This document shows, piece by piece, positions 44,232 to 52,020 of a stretch of DNA of 64,000 nt (within the stretch, counting starts at the first letter, position 1; the number at the start of each line of letters is the position of its first letter). The position numbers were made by a program, and so were the translations under genes. The notes below the pieces were generated by a model, which worked only from the letters and a program-made list of their open reading frames with translations, made no database searches and was not told where the DNA came from. This DNA is from Granulicella sp. S190. Lineage in GTDB: Bacteria > Acidobacteriota > Terriglobia > Terriglobales > Acidobacteriaceae. The stretch is from NCBI RefSeq assembly GCF_009766095.1, contig NZ_LMUD01000009.1, forward strand, positions 369,151 through 433,150. The letters are read 5' to 3'.

Positions 44232-45071
44232 TCAGTCAGCCTTCTTAAGGTGAGCCGCCACCAGCGCATCGTCAAGGAATTCGGTGACGACGAACCCGAT
44301 CGCGGAGCCGCCGACCGAGGTTCCGAAGGTCTGCATGGTCTGGCTGAAGCCTCGGTTTGGCTGCGGGTAGTAGGCGTTGGTCAGAGCTGCACCGAAGAGG
44401 TTGCCGCTGAGGAGAGAGAGGTTGACGGTGGAGTTGCCGCTGTCGGTTTTGGTGATAATGGGCCGGGTGGCAGCGTAGACGACCCGTTTGAAGAAGTTAT
44501 TGCCATTGCCCATCTTGTAATAGCGGGGATCTTCATGCAAAAGGGGCGCGAACAGAGAGACGCTGAAGATGCTTTCGCTGACGTTGCGAAGCGCAGTTCC
44601 GCCAAGCCGTTCGCCGAAGGCTGCCTTGTCGGTCCCGTAGTTCGGGCTGCCGTTGGTCAGGTGACTGTAGCCGGCGGAGGTCGCCCAGCCAATGACGGAG
44701 AAGACTGTCACGGACTCTTTGAGACCGAGGACTACCTTGTCGTGAGAGTCGAGCTGGGGTGCGATCTGCCCGGGCAGGATGGTCATATCGCGCCGGGTAG
44801 GCAGCTTTACGTGCAGCTTTGGCGCGGGGATGAAGCCATGTTCGTAATCTGCAAGACCCTCGGCGGAGCTGGACTCGCCGGTTACAGCATCGCTGCTGGA
44901 GAAGCCGGGGGCATCAGGCAAGGAGAGCAGGGCATCCGTCACAGGGGACTGAGGCTGGGGAGTCTGGGCTATCGCGGCTGTTACTGCGGATGCTGCCAAT
45001 GCAAGGCCAGCTAAAGTCTTTACCGACCTGAAAGATATCCTCGAAGTCGGACGTACCCTTGCATTCGTCAA
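44232..45071 (-). CDS. Hypothetical exported protein, paralogue of its downstream neighbour
   Basis: This 279-aa protein has a signal peptide (TLAGLALAASAVTAAIA), then LSLPDAPGFSSS. Later come the hydrophobic stretch SVTVFSVIGWATSAGYSHL and the motif LHEDPRYYKMGNGNNFFKRVV, aligned in position with FHQDPRYFRM in the 43208 protein. Both also share a following R-x-I-I/I-I-T ... D-x-G ... N pattern and a late A-x-x-N/T-x-Y-x-P segment. Two paralogues 73 bases apart on one strand suggest a common complex or substrate family. No known domain was recognised. Confidence 0.72.
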   Translation of the reverse strand: MTNARVRPTSRISFRSVKTLAGLALAASAVTAAIAQTPQPQSPVTDALLSLPDAPGFSSSDAVTGESSSAEGLADYEHGFIPAPKLHVKLPTRRDMTILPGQIAPQLDSHDKVVLGLKESVTVFSVIGWATSAGYSHLTNGSPNYGTDKAAFGERLGGTALRNVSESIFSVSLFAPLLHEDPRYYKMGNGNNFFKRVVYAATRPIITKTDSGNSTVNLSLLSGNLFGAALTNAYYPQPNRGFSQTMQTFGTSVGGSAIGFVVTEFLDDALVAAHLKKAD

Positions 45072-45319
45072 AAATACTCCCTTGCAGGCTTTGGATTGGC
45101 CCGGCTAAAAAGATTGGGGCGAATCGTTCGCATGAGCAAATTTTATAAGCGTTTGCCTATGTATAACGGACGCAGGAACGCTACTGCAAGTTGTATCTGT
45201 CCCCGGACCGAGGTCGAGAGCCTGATCGTTACCATCCCGGCACATCGTGTCTGCGACACTCGATGGAAGTTGACGCTTGTGTTTTGGGCGTCATCTAATC
45301 ATGAAGTAGAGGTGCGCGC

Positions 45320-45568
45320 GTGCCGACAGAACAGCCGAAACGACCGTGGGAGCAGCAGTTGCGGGATGCGGCGACGCATCTGGAAGAAGATCTGAAGCAC
45401 GTTGTCAAGTACATCAACGACGAGGTAGTGCCCGATGTGCGGCGCAACAGCTCTGAGGCGCTACGCGCGGCTGCGGCAGAGTTGCATAAGCTTGCCTCGA
45501 AGATAGACGACCATGCGCGAAGGTCATCGGCTCCCCCACCGCCGCCGAAAGATGCGTCGAAGCCGTGA
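45320..45568 (+). CDS. Small hypothetical protein upstream of rlpA
   Basis: This 82-aa protein starts at GTG 45320 after AGAGGT at a spacing of 6. It is charged, helical and probably soluble: KHVVKYINDEVVPDVRRNS is followed by ALRAAAAELHKLASKIDDHA and a Pro-rich end (APPPPPKD). The stop TGA overlaps the ATG of rlpA (TGATG), so the two are translationally coupled. The helix pattern suits a coiled coil. No family was recognised. Confidence 0.7.
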   Translation: MPTEQPKRPWEQQLRDAATHLEEDLKHVVKYINDEVVPDVRRNSSEALRAAAAELHKLASKIDDHARRSSAPPPPPKDASKP

Positions 45569-46341
45569 TGCGCGCCCGGTTTGGTGGCGCAGTGATCTTT
45601 TCAGCGTGTGCGCTGATGGTGAGCGGCTGCCATAAAGAGACGACACGGGCGTACCGGCCGCCACCGCCACCGTCCGCGACGACCGCTTCCACTTACGCAA
45701 AGACCGCTCGGCCGGTGCGCCCGAGCTCTTCTGCAGACACTGCCAATGTTGCCCCAGCACCCGTGCCGAGCAATCTGGGTAAGCCCGTTTCGAGTGAGGT
45801 CGGCTTGGCGAGCTGGTACGGGCCTCCCTATGCTGGCCGAAAGGGCGCCGATGGCACAGTGTATGACCAGAATGCGATGACTGCGGCGCACCTGACGCTT
45901 CCGATGGGAACCATGGTTCGCGTGACGAACCTGACTAATAATGAGTCAGTGGTCGTGAAAATTACCGACCGTGGTCCATTCGTCCATGGCCGCATCATCG
46001 ATCTGTCGCTCGCGGCTGCGAAGGCGACGGGCGTGTATCGCGCTGGCGTGGCCAAAGTGAAGGTGGAGGCATTCGCAGCACCGGTTCGTGCAAATGCCGA
46101 TCCGGGTGGCAGATGGTGCGTGCAGGTTGGTGCGTTCGCGCATGAGTCCGATGCGGTGAAGCTGAAAGAGCAGATGATTCGCCGCTACGCGACGGCCAAG
46201 GTGATCGAGTTTCCGGGGCCGACAGGGCATTGGGTCAGGATCAGCCCGAGGCTGCCGAACAAGAGCAACGCCAGTGAGGTGGCCGACAGCATTCATCCGA
46301 AGGATCCGGACGCCGCGCCTTATCTGATTAGAACGGACTAG
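45568..46341 (+). CDS. rlpA: Septal ring lytic transglycosylase RlpA family lipoprotein
   Basis: The protein has 257 aa. The start ATG 45568 shares a base with the previous stop; GTG 45565 is possible. Signal peptide with lipobox VSGC, then a Pro/Ser/Thr linker. The double-psi beta-barrel has GLASWYGPPYAGRKGADGT, MTAAHLTLPMGT, KITDRGPFVHGRIIDLS, including the catalytic Asp in TDRGPF. A C-terminal SPOR domain (WCVQVGAFAHESDAVKLKEQ) binds denuded glycan strands at the septum. RlpA cleaves naked peptidoglycan in Pseudomonas; in other species activity is not detected. Confidence 0.92.
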   Translation: MRARFGGAVIFSACALMVSGCHKETTRAYRPPPPPSATTASTYAKTARPVRPSSSADTANVAPAPVPSNLGKPVSSEVGLASWYGPPYAGRKGADGTVYDQNAMTAAHLTLPMGTMVRVTNLTNNESVVVKITDRGPFVHGRIIDLSLAAAKATGVYRAGVAKVKVEAFAAPVRANADPGGRWCVQVGAFAHESDAVKLKEQMIRRYATAKVIEFPGPTGHWVRISPRLPNKSNASEVADSIHPKDPDAAPYLIRTD

Positions 46342-46350
46342 ACGGTTGAG

Positions 46351-46851
46351 TTACGCGAGGATGCGTTTGCCGGTGCGGCGTTCCATCTCTTGTTGAAACT
46401 CTGTCGCAGCGCAGTGATTAGAGCTGTGCGTGATCGTGACGCGGTTGTCGCCGACCACGCGGGTCATGCGGCTACCCTGCATAGCCTGGATCGTTATCAC
46501 CTCGTTGTAGCGAATAGTCTTCGACGGCTGGAACCAGAAGCGCTGTTTGATATCGACAGGAGTCAGCGTGATGGTGCCTGGCATCTGCATGAGGCCGAGC
46601 GCGATGGCCGCCAGAAAGAGCAGCGCCATCCACCACTGAACCTGTTGCTTTTGCGTCGTCGCGAGGTAAAGAAAGAAGAGGATGTAAGCTGGCAGGGCGA
46701 TGGCGCGAGACCAGGCGAAGAGCGGCTTGACGCGGAAGACGAGGCCGTCTGTGGTTTCGCTCACTGAGCCTTTGGTCAGGCGGCTGCCATAGAGCAGCAC
46801 GAGGGCCAGTCCGACAGCGACGGGACGGAGTATGCGTGGGTCGAGAGGCAC
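46351..46851 (-). CDS. Hypothetical membrane protein
   Basis: This 166-aa protein starts at GTG 46851 after AAGGAAG. Three membrane helices are likely (residues 9-21, 45-66, 74-90). The soluble end (PGTITLTPVDIKQRFWFQPS to RVTITHSSNHCAATEFQQEM) resembles a bacterial PH-like domain. The function is unknown. It lies 35 bases downstream of the TldE-like gene on the same strand, so it may end that operon, and converges with rlpA, 9 bases away. Confidence 0.65.
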   Translation of the reverse strand: MPLDPRILRPVAVGLALVLLYGSRLTKGSVSETTDGLVFRVKPLFAWSRAIALPAYILFFLYLATTQKQQVQWWMALLFLAAIALGLMQMPGTITLTPVDIKQRFWFQPSKTIRYNEVITIQAMQGSRMTRVVGDNRVTITHSSNHCAATEFQQEMERRTGKRILA

Positions 46852-46886
46852 CGTTTCTTCCTTAACCTTTCCGCGGATTCGATCGG

Positions 46887-48578
46887 CTACTTGCCGGGCA
46901 GCGCAGGCGGCTCGTAGTAAGGCAGCTTCTGCTGCTCTAGCGTGGCGCGCTTTACACCGATGTCGTCGAAGAGCATGCTGGGCGCGATGGTGGTTTGCGG
47001 TACGGTGCCGAGGGAGTTTGAGACGTAGGGATCATTGCCCGCGGCCACGATGTCGGAGCGCAGGCTGCGGTTGTCGAGCTCGTCGAAGATGGCACCGCGA
47101 ACTAACTGGCGGGTGCCGTCAGGGTGCACGAGATAGAGCAGGCGCGGCAGCAGTTCACCGCCGAGGGTCTCGACCGAGTAAACATCGCGGCCCTGCTCCT
47201 TCGCCATCGTGAGGAGGCGTTTATTGAGTTCCTCTCGCGAGAGCGGCTGGCTGGATTTGACCAGAATGACTCCTGCGCGGGAGTGCGCCGCCTGTGCGGG
47301 AGCGGCGCGGCCATGGCCGTTCGAGGTGTCGAAGTCCCGGACGGGTTCGCGGCCGATGAGGAAGTTCTCCAGCTTGCCGCTGACGACGATATCGACCGAC
47401 TGTGCAGGGACGCCTTCGTCGTCAAAGGTGTAGGCGCCAAGCAAGGCCTTGCCGTCGAACTTTGCCTGGAGCGGATCATCGGTAACGCTGAGCATCTGCG
47501 GCAGGACGCGCGCTTTGAAGCTCGAAGAGTAGGCACCGGTAGTGCGGGCAGTCGTGCCCATCTCGGGCCGGTCGGCTTCGATGTTGGGGACGAAGAGACG
47601 ATCGATCACGTCGGCGGCTGCGTCTCCGCTGAACAGGACTGGCCCATGATAATCGTCCGCGGAGACTACGGGTGCGTTACGCAACTCCTCGTAGCTCTTG
47701 AGGTCTTCGATGGCACGCTTGCGAAAAGCGCTGGCGCTCTCGAGATCCTTTGCGCTGGCGGCAACCGTGCCGTTGTCGCGGCTCAGACGCATGCCGTCTG
47801 CGGCCTGTCCCCCCACGCTGATGGCGCCGTCATATCCGGTGTAACCCTGACGCAGCACGGTGCCTTCGGTATTGACGAGATAACGGTTAAGCGCGATGCC
47901 GCGAATGTTTGCGACGGAGTACTGTACGTGCTCGGCGAAGGGACGCACCTGCTTGTCAGAGGAGAAGAGACCGCTGACTTCGACGATGCGGCGCTTCCAC
48001 TCGTCGCGATCAAGGTCGAGAGTGGCGAGTGGCGAGATCTGTACGACAGGCTTCGCCTGGGCAAAGTCGGGTTGGGCCTGCGCGGACTGAAACTGCTTCA
48101 GCGCAGCTTGTTTTGTCGAGTACGCACGCAGGGCGTTCTTGTACGCGGTGTCGGTCGCAGTCCAGAGAGCATATCGTAGAGCTTCCGGATTGTCGTCGGT
48201 AGGGGCAAGCTCAAGACTGCCGTCGCCACGGCTGGTGCTGCTGTCGGTGGTGTAGTCGCCGATGCGGACGGTGACGCGAACGATGCGCTGACGGTTTTCC
48301 TCTTCGCGAGTGAGCGCGCCGTAGTTCGCGACCGCCTCATAAGAGGTCATATCATCTAGTCGGTACTCCACGTAGTAGGGCCGCTGCATGCCGGGAAGCA
48401 GAAGAGACTTCTCGCGGTCGAGCTCTAACTGCATGGCGCGGAGAAGAGGATCATTCGCCGGCGCAGCAGTCTGTGCAGCTGCGCTATTTGTGTCTGCCAC
48501 CGTGCTGAGCAAAGCTGCAGAGTAAAGCACGGAGGAGAGCAGGCCGCAGATTTGTAACTTACGTAGATGCAATTTCAT
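46887..48578 (-). CDS. Exported TldE/PmbA-like protein without the zinc motif
   Basis: This 563-aa protein has a signal peptide (LQICGLLSSVLYSAALLSTV), which is unusual because TldD/PmbA proteins are cytoplasmic. The TldD/PmbA fold shows in GPVLFSGDAAADVIDRLFVP, the segment aligned with the metal site, and in the C-terminal motif TSNGHGRAAPAQAAHSRAGV. The position of HExxxH reads AADVIDRLFV, so zinc binding is lost. In E. coli the heterodimer is TldD (with HExxxH) and TldE (without), so this is the TldE-like partner of the gene upstream. The ATG overlaps its stop (TAATG), implying coupled translation. Confidence 0.82.
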   Translation of the reverse strand: MKLHLRKLQICGLLSSVLYSAALLSTVADTNSAAAQTAAPANDPLLRAMQLELDREKSLLLPGMQRPYYVEYRLDDMTSYEAVANYGALTREEENRQRIVRVTVRIGDYTTDSSTSRGDGSLELAPTDDNPEALRYALWTATDTAYKNALRAYSTKQAALKQFQSAQAQPDFAQAKPVVQISPLATLDLDRDEWKRRIVEVSGLFSSDKQVRPFAEHVQYSVANIRGIALNRYLVNTEGTVLRQGYTGYDGAISVGGQAADGMRLSRDNGTVAASAKDLESASAFRKRAIEDLKSYEELRNAPVVSADDYHGPVLFSGDAAADVIDRLFVPNIEADRPEMGTTARTTGAYSSSFKARVLPQMLSVTDDPLQAKFDGKALLGAYTFDDEGVPAQSVDIVVSGKLENFLIGREPVRDFDTSNGHGRAAPAQAAHSRAGVILVKSSQPLSREELNKRLLTMAKEQGRDVYSVETLGGELLPRLLYLVHPDGTRQLVRGAIFDELDNRSLRSDIVAAGNDPYVSNSLGTVPQTTIAPSMLFDDIGVKRATLEQQKLPYYEPPALPGK

Positions 48579-50338
48579 TATTGGGCCACCTTTCCACCGC
48601 CTGCTGAGTCCGCTCCAGGCGGAGGAAGAATGGGCGGACGCGCTGTGCCCTGTGCCTGGCGCTGGGTTTCGATCTCGCTGACGAGCATGGCAGGAGCAAC
48701 TGCGCTGACGGGGATACTGCCCGACTCGGCTCCGCAGATGCCGTTGAAGACGTCCTGCTTGTCGTTAGTGGCGAGGATGCGGTTGAGCGCGGCCTGGGGC
48801 GTGCCTACGATGCTGACGCCGCGCACGAGTTCGTCTGGGCGGCCATCCACGTAGACGCGATAGACGACCAGCGGAATGACCTGGAAGGCCTGCGGCGAGC
48901 GGCGGGTGGTAACTGCAAAGCCAGAGGAGATGTCTTCAAAGTAGAGGCCGTAGGCTTTGCCCTGTTTTTTAGCTTCGGCCTTCAACATCTCGCGCAGCTC
49001 CGCGTCGCTGACGGTCTTCGAGGAGGTGACGATGAGGTTTCCCTGGCGGCCGGTGGGCATGTGGCCGGTCTCGGCGCGGCCGTGGCCATTTGAGGTAGAG
49101 AAGCTGGCGATAGGAAGACGCGACATCAGGAAGGTATCGAGGACACCGTCTTTGATCAGGTCGACGCGGCGCGCCTGTTGGCCCTCATCGTCGTAGCTGT
49201 AGTGGCCGCTGAGAGGCGTGCCGTGGAAGTCGGTGAGCGTGGGATCGTCGGAGACGCTGAGAAACGTCGGCAGAATCTGCTTGCCCAGGAGCTTGGTGAA
49301 GGTCTGTCCTTCGTCGTCTCCACGCTGGCGTTGTCCTTCGAGGCGATGCCCCAGGACTTCGTGGAAGAAGACCGCCGAGGCGCGGCCACTGAGAATTGCG
49401 GGACCGTTGAAGGGCTCAGTGACGGGAGCCTCGCGGAGAGCTTCGAGATTTTTGGCCATCGCCATGGTCTTGTCGGTGAGGGTCTTCTGATCGGGAAGAT
49501 GCGCAACCTCGTCGGCCTCGAAGGTCTCGGCGCGGAAGAGATCCATGCCGTCGGCGGCGCGGGTGCGGGCCACGATGACCAGGCGAGCAACATGATTCGG
49601 AGTCGCGACCTTGGCGCCTTCGGAGGAGACGAAGTAGTCCGTCTCGGTGGAAGCTTCGAGCGCGACGTTGTTATAGAAGACGTCTGGGTATTGCTTGAAG
49701 AGGCCGGAGAGTTCGCGCAGACGAGTCTGCCAGGTGGCGGTGTCGACGACCAACGCAGGAGAAGGCGGCAGGATCGCAGACGCAGGTGTCTCCTTCGAGA
49801 AGTCCGCGGATGCGTCCTCTTCTTTGGCACGAACCTGCTGTTCGGTCTTCACCTTCAGATAACCGTCGAGTGCCTTCCCGTAGCCGCGGTTGGTGGCGAA
49901 CCAGAGCGTACGCGCGATGGCGTCGCTGTCGTTGGCAAGAGGCAGCGGAATGGTAGTGAGGGCGCTGTTGCGATGATCGCCATGAGTATTGTCTTCGGCG
50001 GGAGTGCCGAGACGAACCTGAACGTCGGCAGTGCGCCGGTGGCTTTGATGAGAGCCGGTGATGGCGCCGAACTGCGCGGTAAGGCTCATGTTGTCGCTGT
50101 CGGAGACGGCGTAGCTGAGGAAGTAGGGCTTCGGTTGTTGGGTAGCGTCGGTTGCGGTGTTGCCGAGCGAGTTCATCGCGCGATGCAGCTCCGACTCCAT
50201 AGTGTCGATCAGGACCGCTGCCGGTGCGGTTTCAGGACTTTTGGTTGCTGCTGCCGCGATGGGGCTGACGGAGGAGATTGCGACCACTACCAAACCGGCA
50301 AGACCCACGCCGGCTACTGCCACTCTTTGTCTCTTCAT
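48578..50338 (-). CDS. Exported TldD-like metalloprotease with intact HExxxH
   Basis: ATG 50338 gives 586 aa with an export signal (VAVAGVGLAGLVVVAISSVSP); an in-frame extension to 50521 hides the signal and is rejected. The zinc motif HEVLGH (His326-His331) lies in SAVFFHEVLGHRLEGQRQ, matching TldD HEAVGH. The end carries TSNGHGRAETGHMPTGRQGN. TldD/TldE pairs degrade or mature unfolded peptides, such as microcin B17 leader removal. An exported pair would act on periplasmic peptides. Upstream of the next gene by 1 base overlap and behind the sigma/anti-sigma pair by 150 bases. Confidence 0.88.
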   Translation of the reverse strand: MKRQRVAVAGVGLAGLVVVAISSVSPIAAAATKSPETAPAAVLIDTMESELHRAMNSLGNTATDATQQPKPYFLSYAVSDSDNMSLTAQFGAITGSHQSHRRTADVQVRLGTPAEDNTHGDHRNSALTTIPLPLANDSDAIARTLWFATNRGYGKALDGYLKVKTEQQVRAKEEDASADFSKETPASAILPPSPALVVDTATWQTRLRELSGLFKQYPDVFYNNVALEASTETDYFVSSEGAKVATPNHVARLVIVARTRAADGMDLFRAETFEADEVAHLPDQKTLTDKTMAMAKNLEALREAPVTEPFNGPAILSGRASAVFFHEVLGHRLEGQRQRGDDEGQTFTKLLGKQILPTFLSVSDDPTLTDFHGTPLSGHYSYDDEGQQARRVDLIKDGVLDTFLMSRLPIASFSTSNGHGRAETGHMPTGRQGNLIVTSSKTVSDAELREMLKAEAKKQGKAYGLYFEDISSGFAVTTRRSPQAFQVIPLVVYRVYVDGRPDELVRGVSIVGTPQAALNRILATNDKQDVFNGICGAESGSIPVSAVAPAMLVSEIETQRQAQGTARPPILPPPGADSAGGGKVAQ

Positions 50339-50487
50339 GGAAAGGGAAACTCGTTTCGCCTGCAAAATACGCCTGCTGCCGAGTGTATCGGAAGTGTCGA
50401 TGCCGCGCGCACCAGCTTGCGCTTTGCGGCCTTGGCGCAGATGACTGCTGGTTGGACGCAGTGGCGCGGGTTTGGTCGACAGGCGGC

Positions 50488-50841
50488 CTAGCTCACTCCA
50501 TGGCGCCGAACGCTGATCCATATGGTGAGCGCGAGGAACTGGGTCAGCAGGAGAGACTCCGCCAGTCCGAAGCCGGCGTGCCTGCCGTTGTGCAGTGTCA
50601 GGACGATAAGCACCGCCAGCGTAAGGAGCATACCGAGGAAGACTGCATGTTCGCCGTAGTGGGTGGCGGTGACGAACTCCGGCCGGCGTGCAGGGAGGTT
50701 ACGGGCGACACGGGCAGCAAAGTCAGCGGGGATGTCGACTTCGGGCGCAGCCTCGAGAGCACGGAGGAGGCGCTGGTCCAGCTCGTGCTCGAGATCTGCG
50801 GCTCTCTCTTCGGGCTGCGTGTTCTTCAAGTCGTCTGACAT
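50488..50841 (-). CDS. Putative anti-sigma factor / single-pass membrane protein
   Basis: This 117-aa protein starts at ATG 50841, overlapping the sigma gene by 16 bases. The N-terminal 65 residues are soluble and charged (HELDQRLLRALEAAPEVDIP, FAARVARNLPARRPEF), and two hydrophobic stretches follow (residues 68-83 and 91-110). The position, overlap and cytosolic-domain-plus-membrane layout fit an anti-sigma factor, but no ZAS zinc motif (HxxxCxxC) is present. The assignment rests on context. Confidence 0.6.
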   Translation of the reverse strand: MSDDLKNTQPEERAADLEHELDQRLLRALEAAPEVDIPADFAARVARNLPARRPEFVTATHYGEHAVFLGMLLTLAVLIVLTLHNGRHAGFGLAESLLLTQFLALTIWISVRRHGVS

Positions 50842-51383
50842 GCCGGTCTCCTCTCGTTTGTTTGACGTTGCTGAATGGCTTCGCGGAGTTTTTTTCTCCC
50901 GCGGTGCAGATGAGTTCGAACCGTGCCGATCGGCATCCCCAGTGCGTACGAGATCTGCTCGTAAGTGCGCTCCTCTTGATGATAGAGAATGAGGATGGTT
51001 CGCTCAATCTTGCTGAGAAGTTGAAGCTGCTCTTCGACGGCCTGCTGAAACTCGCGCTCCTCTATCTTCTGCTCTGCGTTGCGGTCCGGGTGCGCGAGAC
51101 GCTCCTCCCAGTCAGACGTTTCGTCGGAGAGTGAGATGTGGGAGCGATCGTCACGGCGACGTCGCTTCCACTCGTCCTGCGCGACGTTGACGGCGATGCG
51201 ATAGAGATAGGTGGTAATAAGTGCCTCTCCGCGAAAGCTGGGGAGTGCACGGTAGAGGCGGAGGAAGACGTCCTGGGCGAGATCGTCGAGATGCTCTCGG
51301 CTTCCGGTCAGGCGCAGCAGGGTGCGGAAGACCATGGACTGATGTTCGCGTACCAGCTGTTCGAAGGTGAGATCGGCGTCCAA
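50826..51383 (-). CDS. ECF-type RNA polymerase sigma factor
   Basis: This 185-aa protein has region 2 (VREHQSMVFRTLLRLTG, LDDLAQDVFLRLYRALPSFR, TYLYRIAVNVAQDEWKRRRR) and region 4 (LLSKIERTILILYHQEERTY, ISYALGMPIGTVRTHLHRGR). An in-frame TAA lies just upstream (ATG GTC TAA CCC CGC), so the start is TTG 51383 with no good ribosome-binding site, or an internal codon. That could mean a leaderless or weakly translated mRNA. It is followed by the anti-sigma gene and the TldD/E-like pair and is divergent from a DUF6249-like gene. Confidence 0.92.
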   Translation of the reverse strand: MDADLTFEQLVREHQSMVFRTLLRLTGSREHLDDLAQDVFLRLYRALPSFRGEALITTYLYRIAVNVAQDEWKRRRRDDRSHISLSDETSDWEERLAHPDRNAEQKIEEREFQQAVEEQLQLLSKIERTILILYHQEERTYEQISYALGMPIGTVRTHLHRGRKKLREAIQQRQTNERRPACQTT

Positions 51384-51482
51384 GCGGGGTTAGACCATAG
51401 AGTGCTCCTAAAGTTTCATTGGCGCGAGTGAAACTTTGCAGAAGTGTTCCGGTCTAACGCGGGCAGAAAGAGGAGGTAGCCC

Positions 51483-51938
51483 ATGGATTTTATGATGAGT
51501 CCTTTTATTGTGCCGGTGGCCGGTTGCGCCGTCGGTGCCGTCGCCATCATTTCAGGTATCTGGTTTGAAGCCCAACAACGCCGAAACAAGGCGGAACAAC
51601 GCATGGCCATGATTGCGCGTGGCATTCCGATCGCCGAGATCGAGAAGCTCTTAGGCAGTGGCGACGAGGAGAAGCGCGTTAGAGACCCGCTGCGCAGTCT
51701 CGGCAACGCACGGCGTACAGGAATAGTTTTGGTCTCGGTTGGGATGGGGTTGATCCTGTTTTTTGTGGCCCTCAGCGTTATTGTGCAGGAGCGGGATGTA
51801 TTGGCAGGATCAGCCGCCGGCATCATCCCGCTGGCGATTGGAATTGGCTTCTTCATCGACTACAACCTGCAGAAGCGCGAGCTGTCGCGCTTCGGGTTGG
51901 AGATTAGCGCGGAGCCTGGAGCTGAGTTGCAGAGGTGA
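51483..51938 (+). CDS. DUF6249-like membrane protein
   Basis: This 151-aa protein starts at ATG 51483 behind AGAGGAGG. One membrane helix (FIVPVAGCAVGAVAIISGIW) is followed by a QRRNKAEQRMAMIARGIP segment and two more hydrophobic stretches (TGIVLVSVGMGLILFFVALS, SAAGIIPLAIGIGFFIDYNL). Similar small membrane proteins of the DUF6249 type often sit beside sigma factor genes. It is divergent from the sigma gene, so the shared 100 bases may hold a sigma-dependent promoter. The family name should be checked. Confidence 0.7.
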   Translation: MDFMMSPFIVPVAGCAVGAVAIISGIWFEAQQRRNKAEQRMAMIARGIPIAEIEKLLGSGDEEKRVRDPLRSLGNARRTGIVLVSVGMGLILFFVALSVIVQERDVLAGSAAGIIPLAIGIGFFIDYNLQKRELSRFGLEISAEPGAELQR

Positions 51939-52020
51939 TTCGCGATCGCGCAGGGTGCGGGCTTTGCGTTGGCCTTGGCGGATCAGGCACACTGGCTTCA
52001 CGGTGGATGGAGCCTTTAGA

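Noticed and set aside
49178-50491. 437-codon open frame antisense to the TldD-like gene
   Set aside because: Shadow frame with no domain; the opposite frame carries HExxxH and an export signal.
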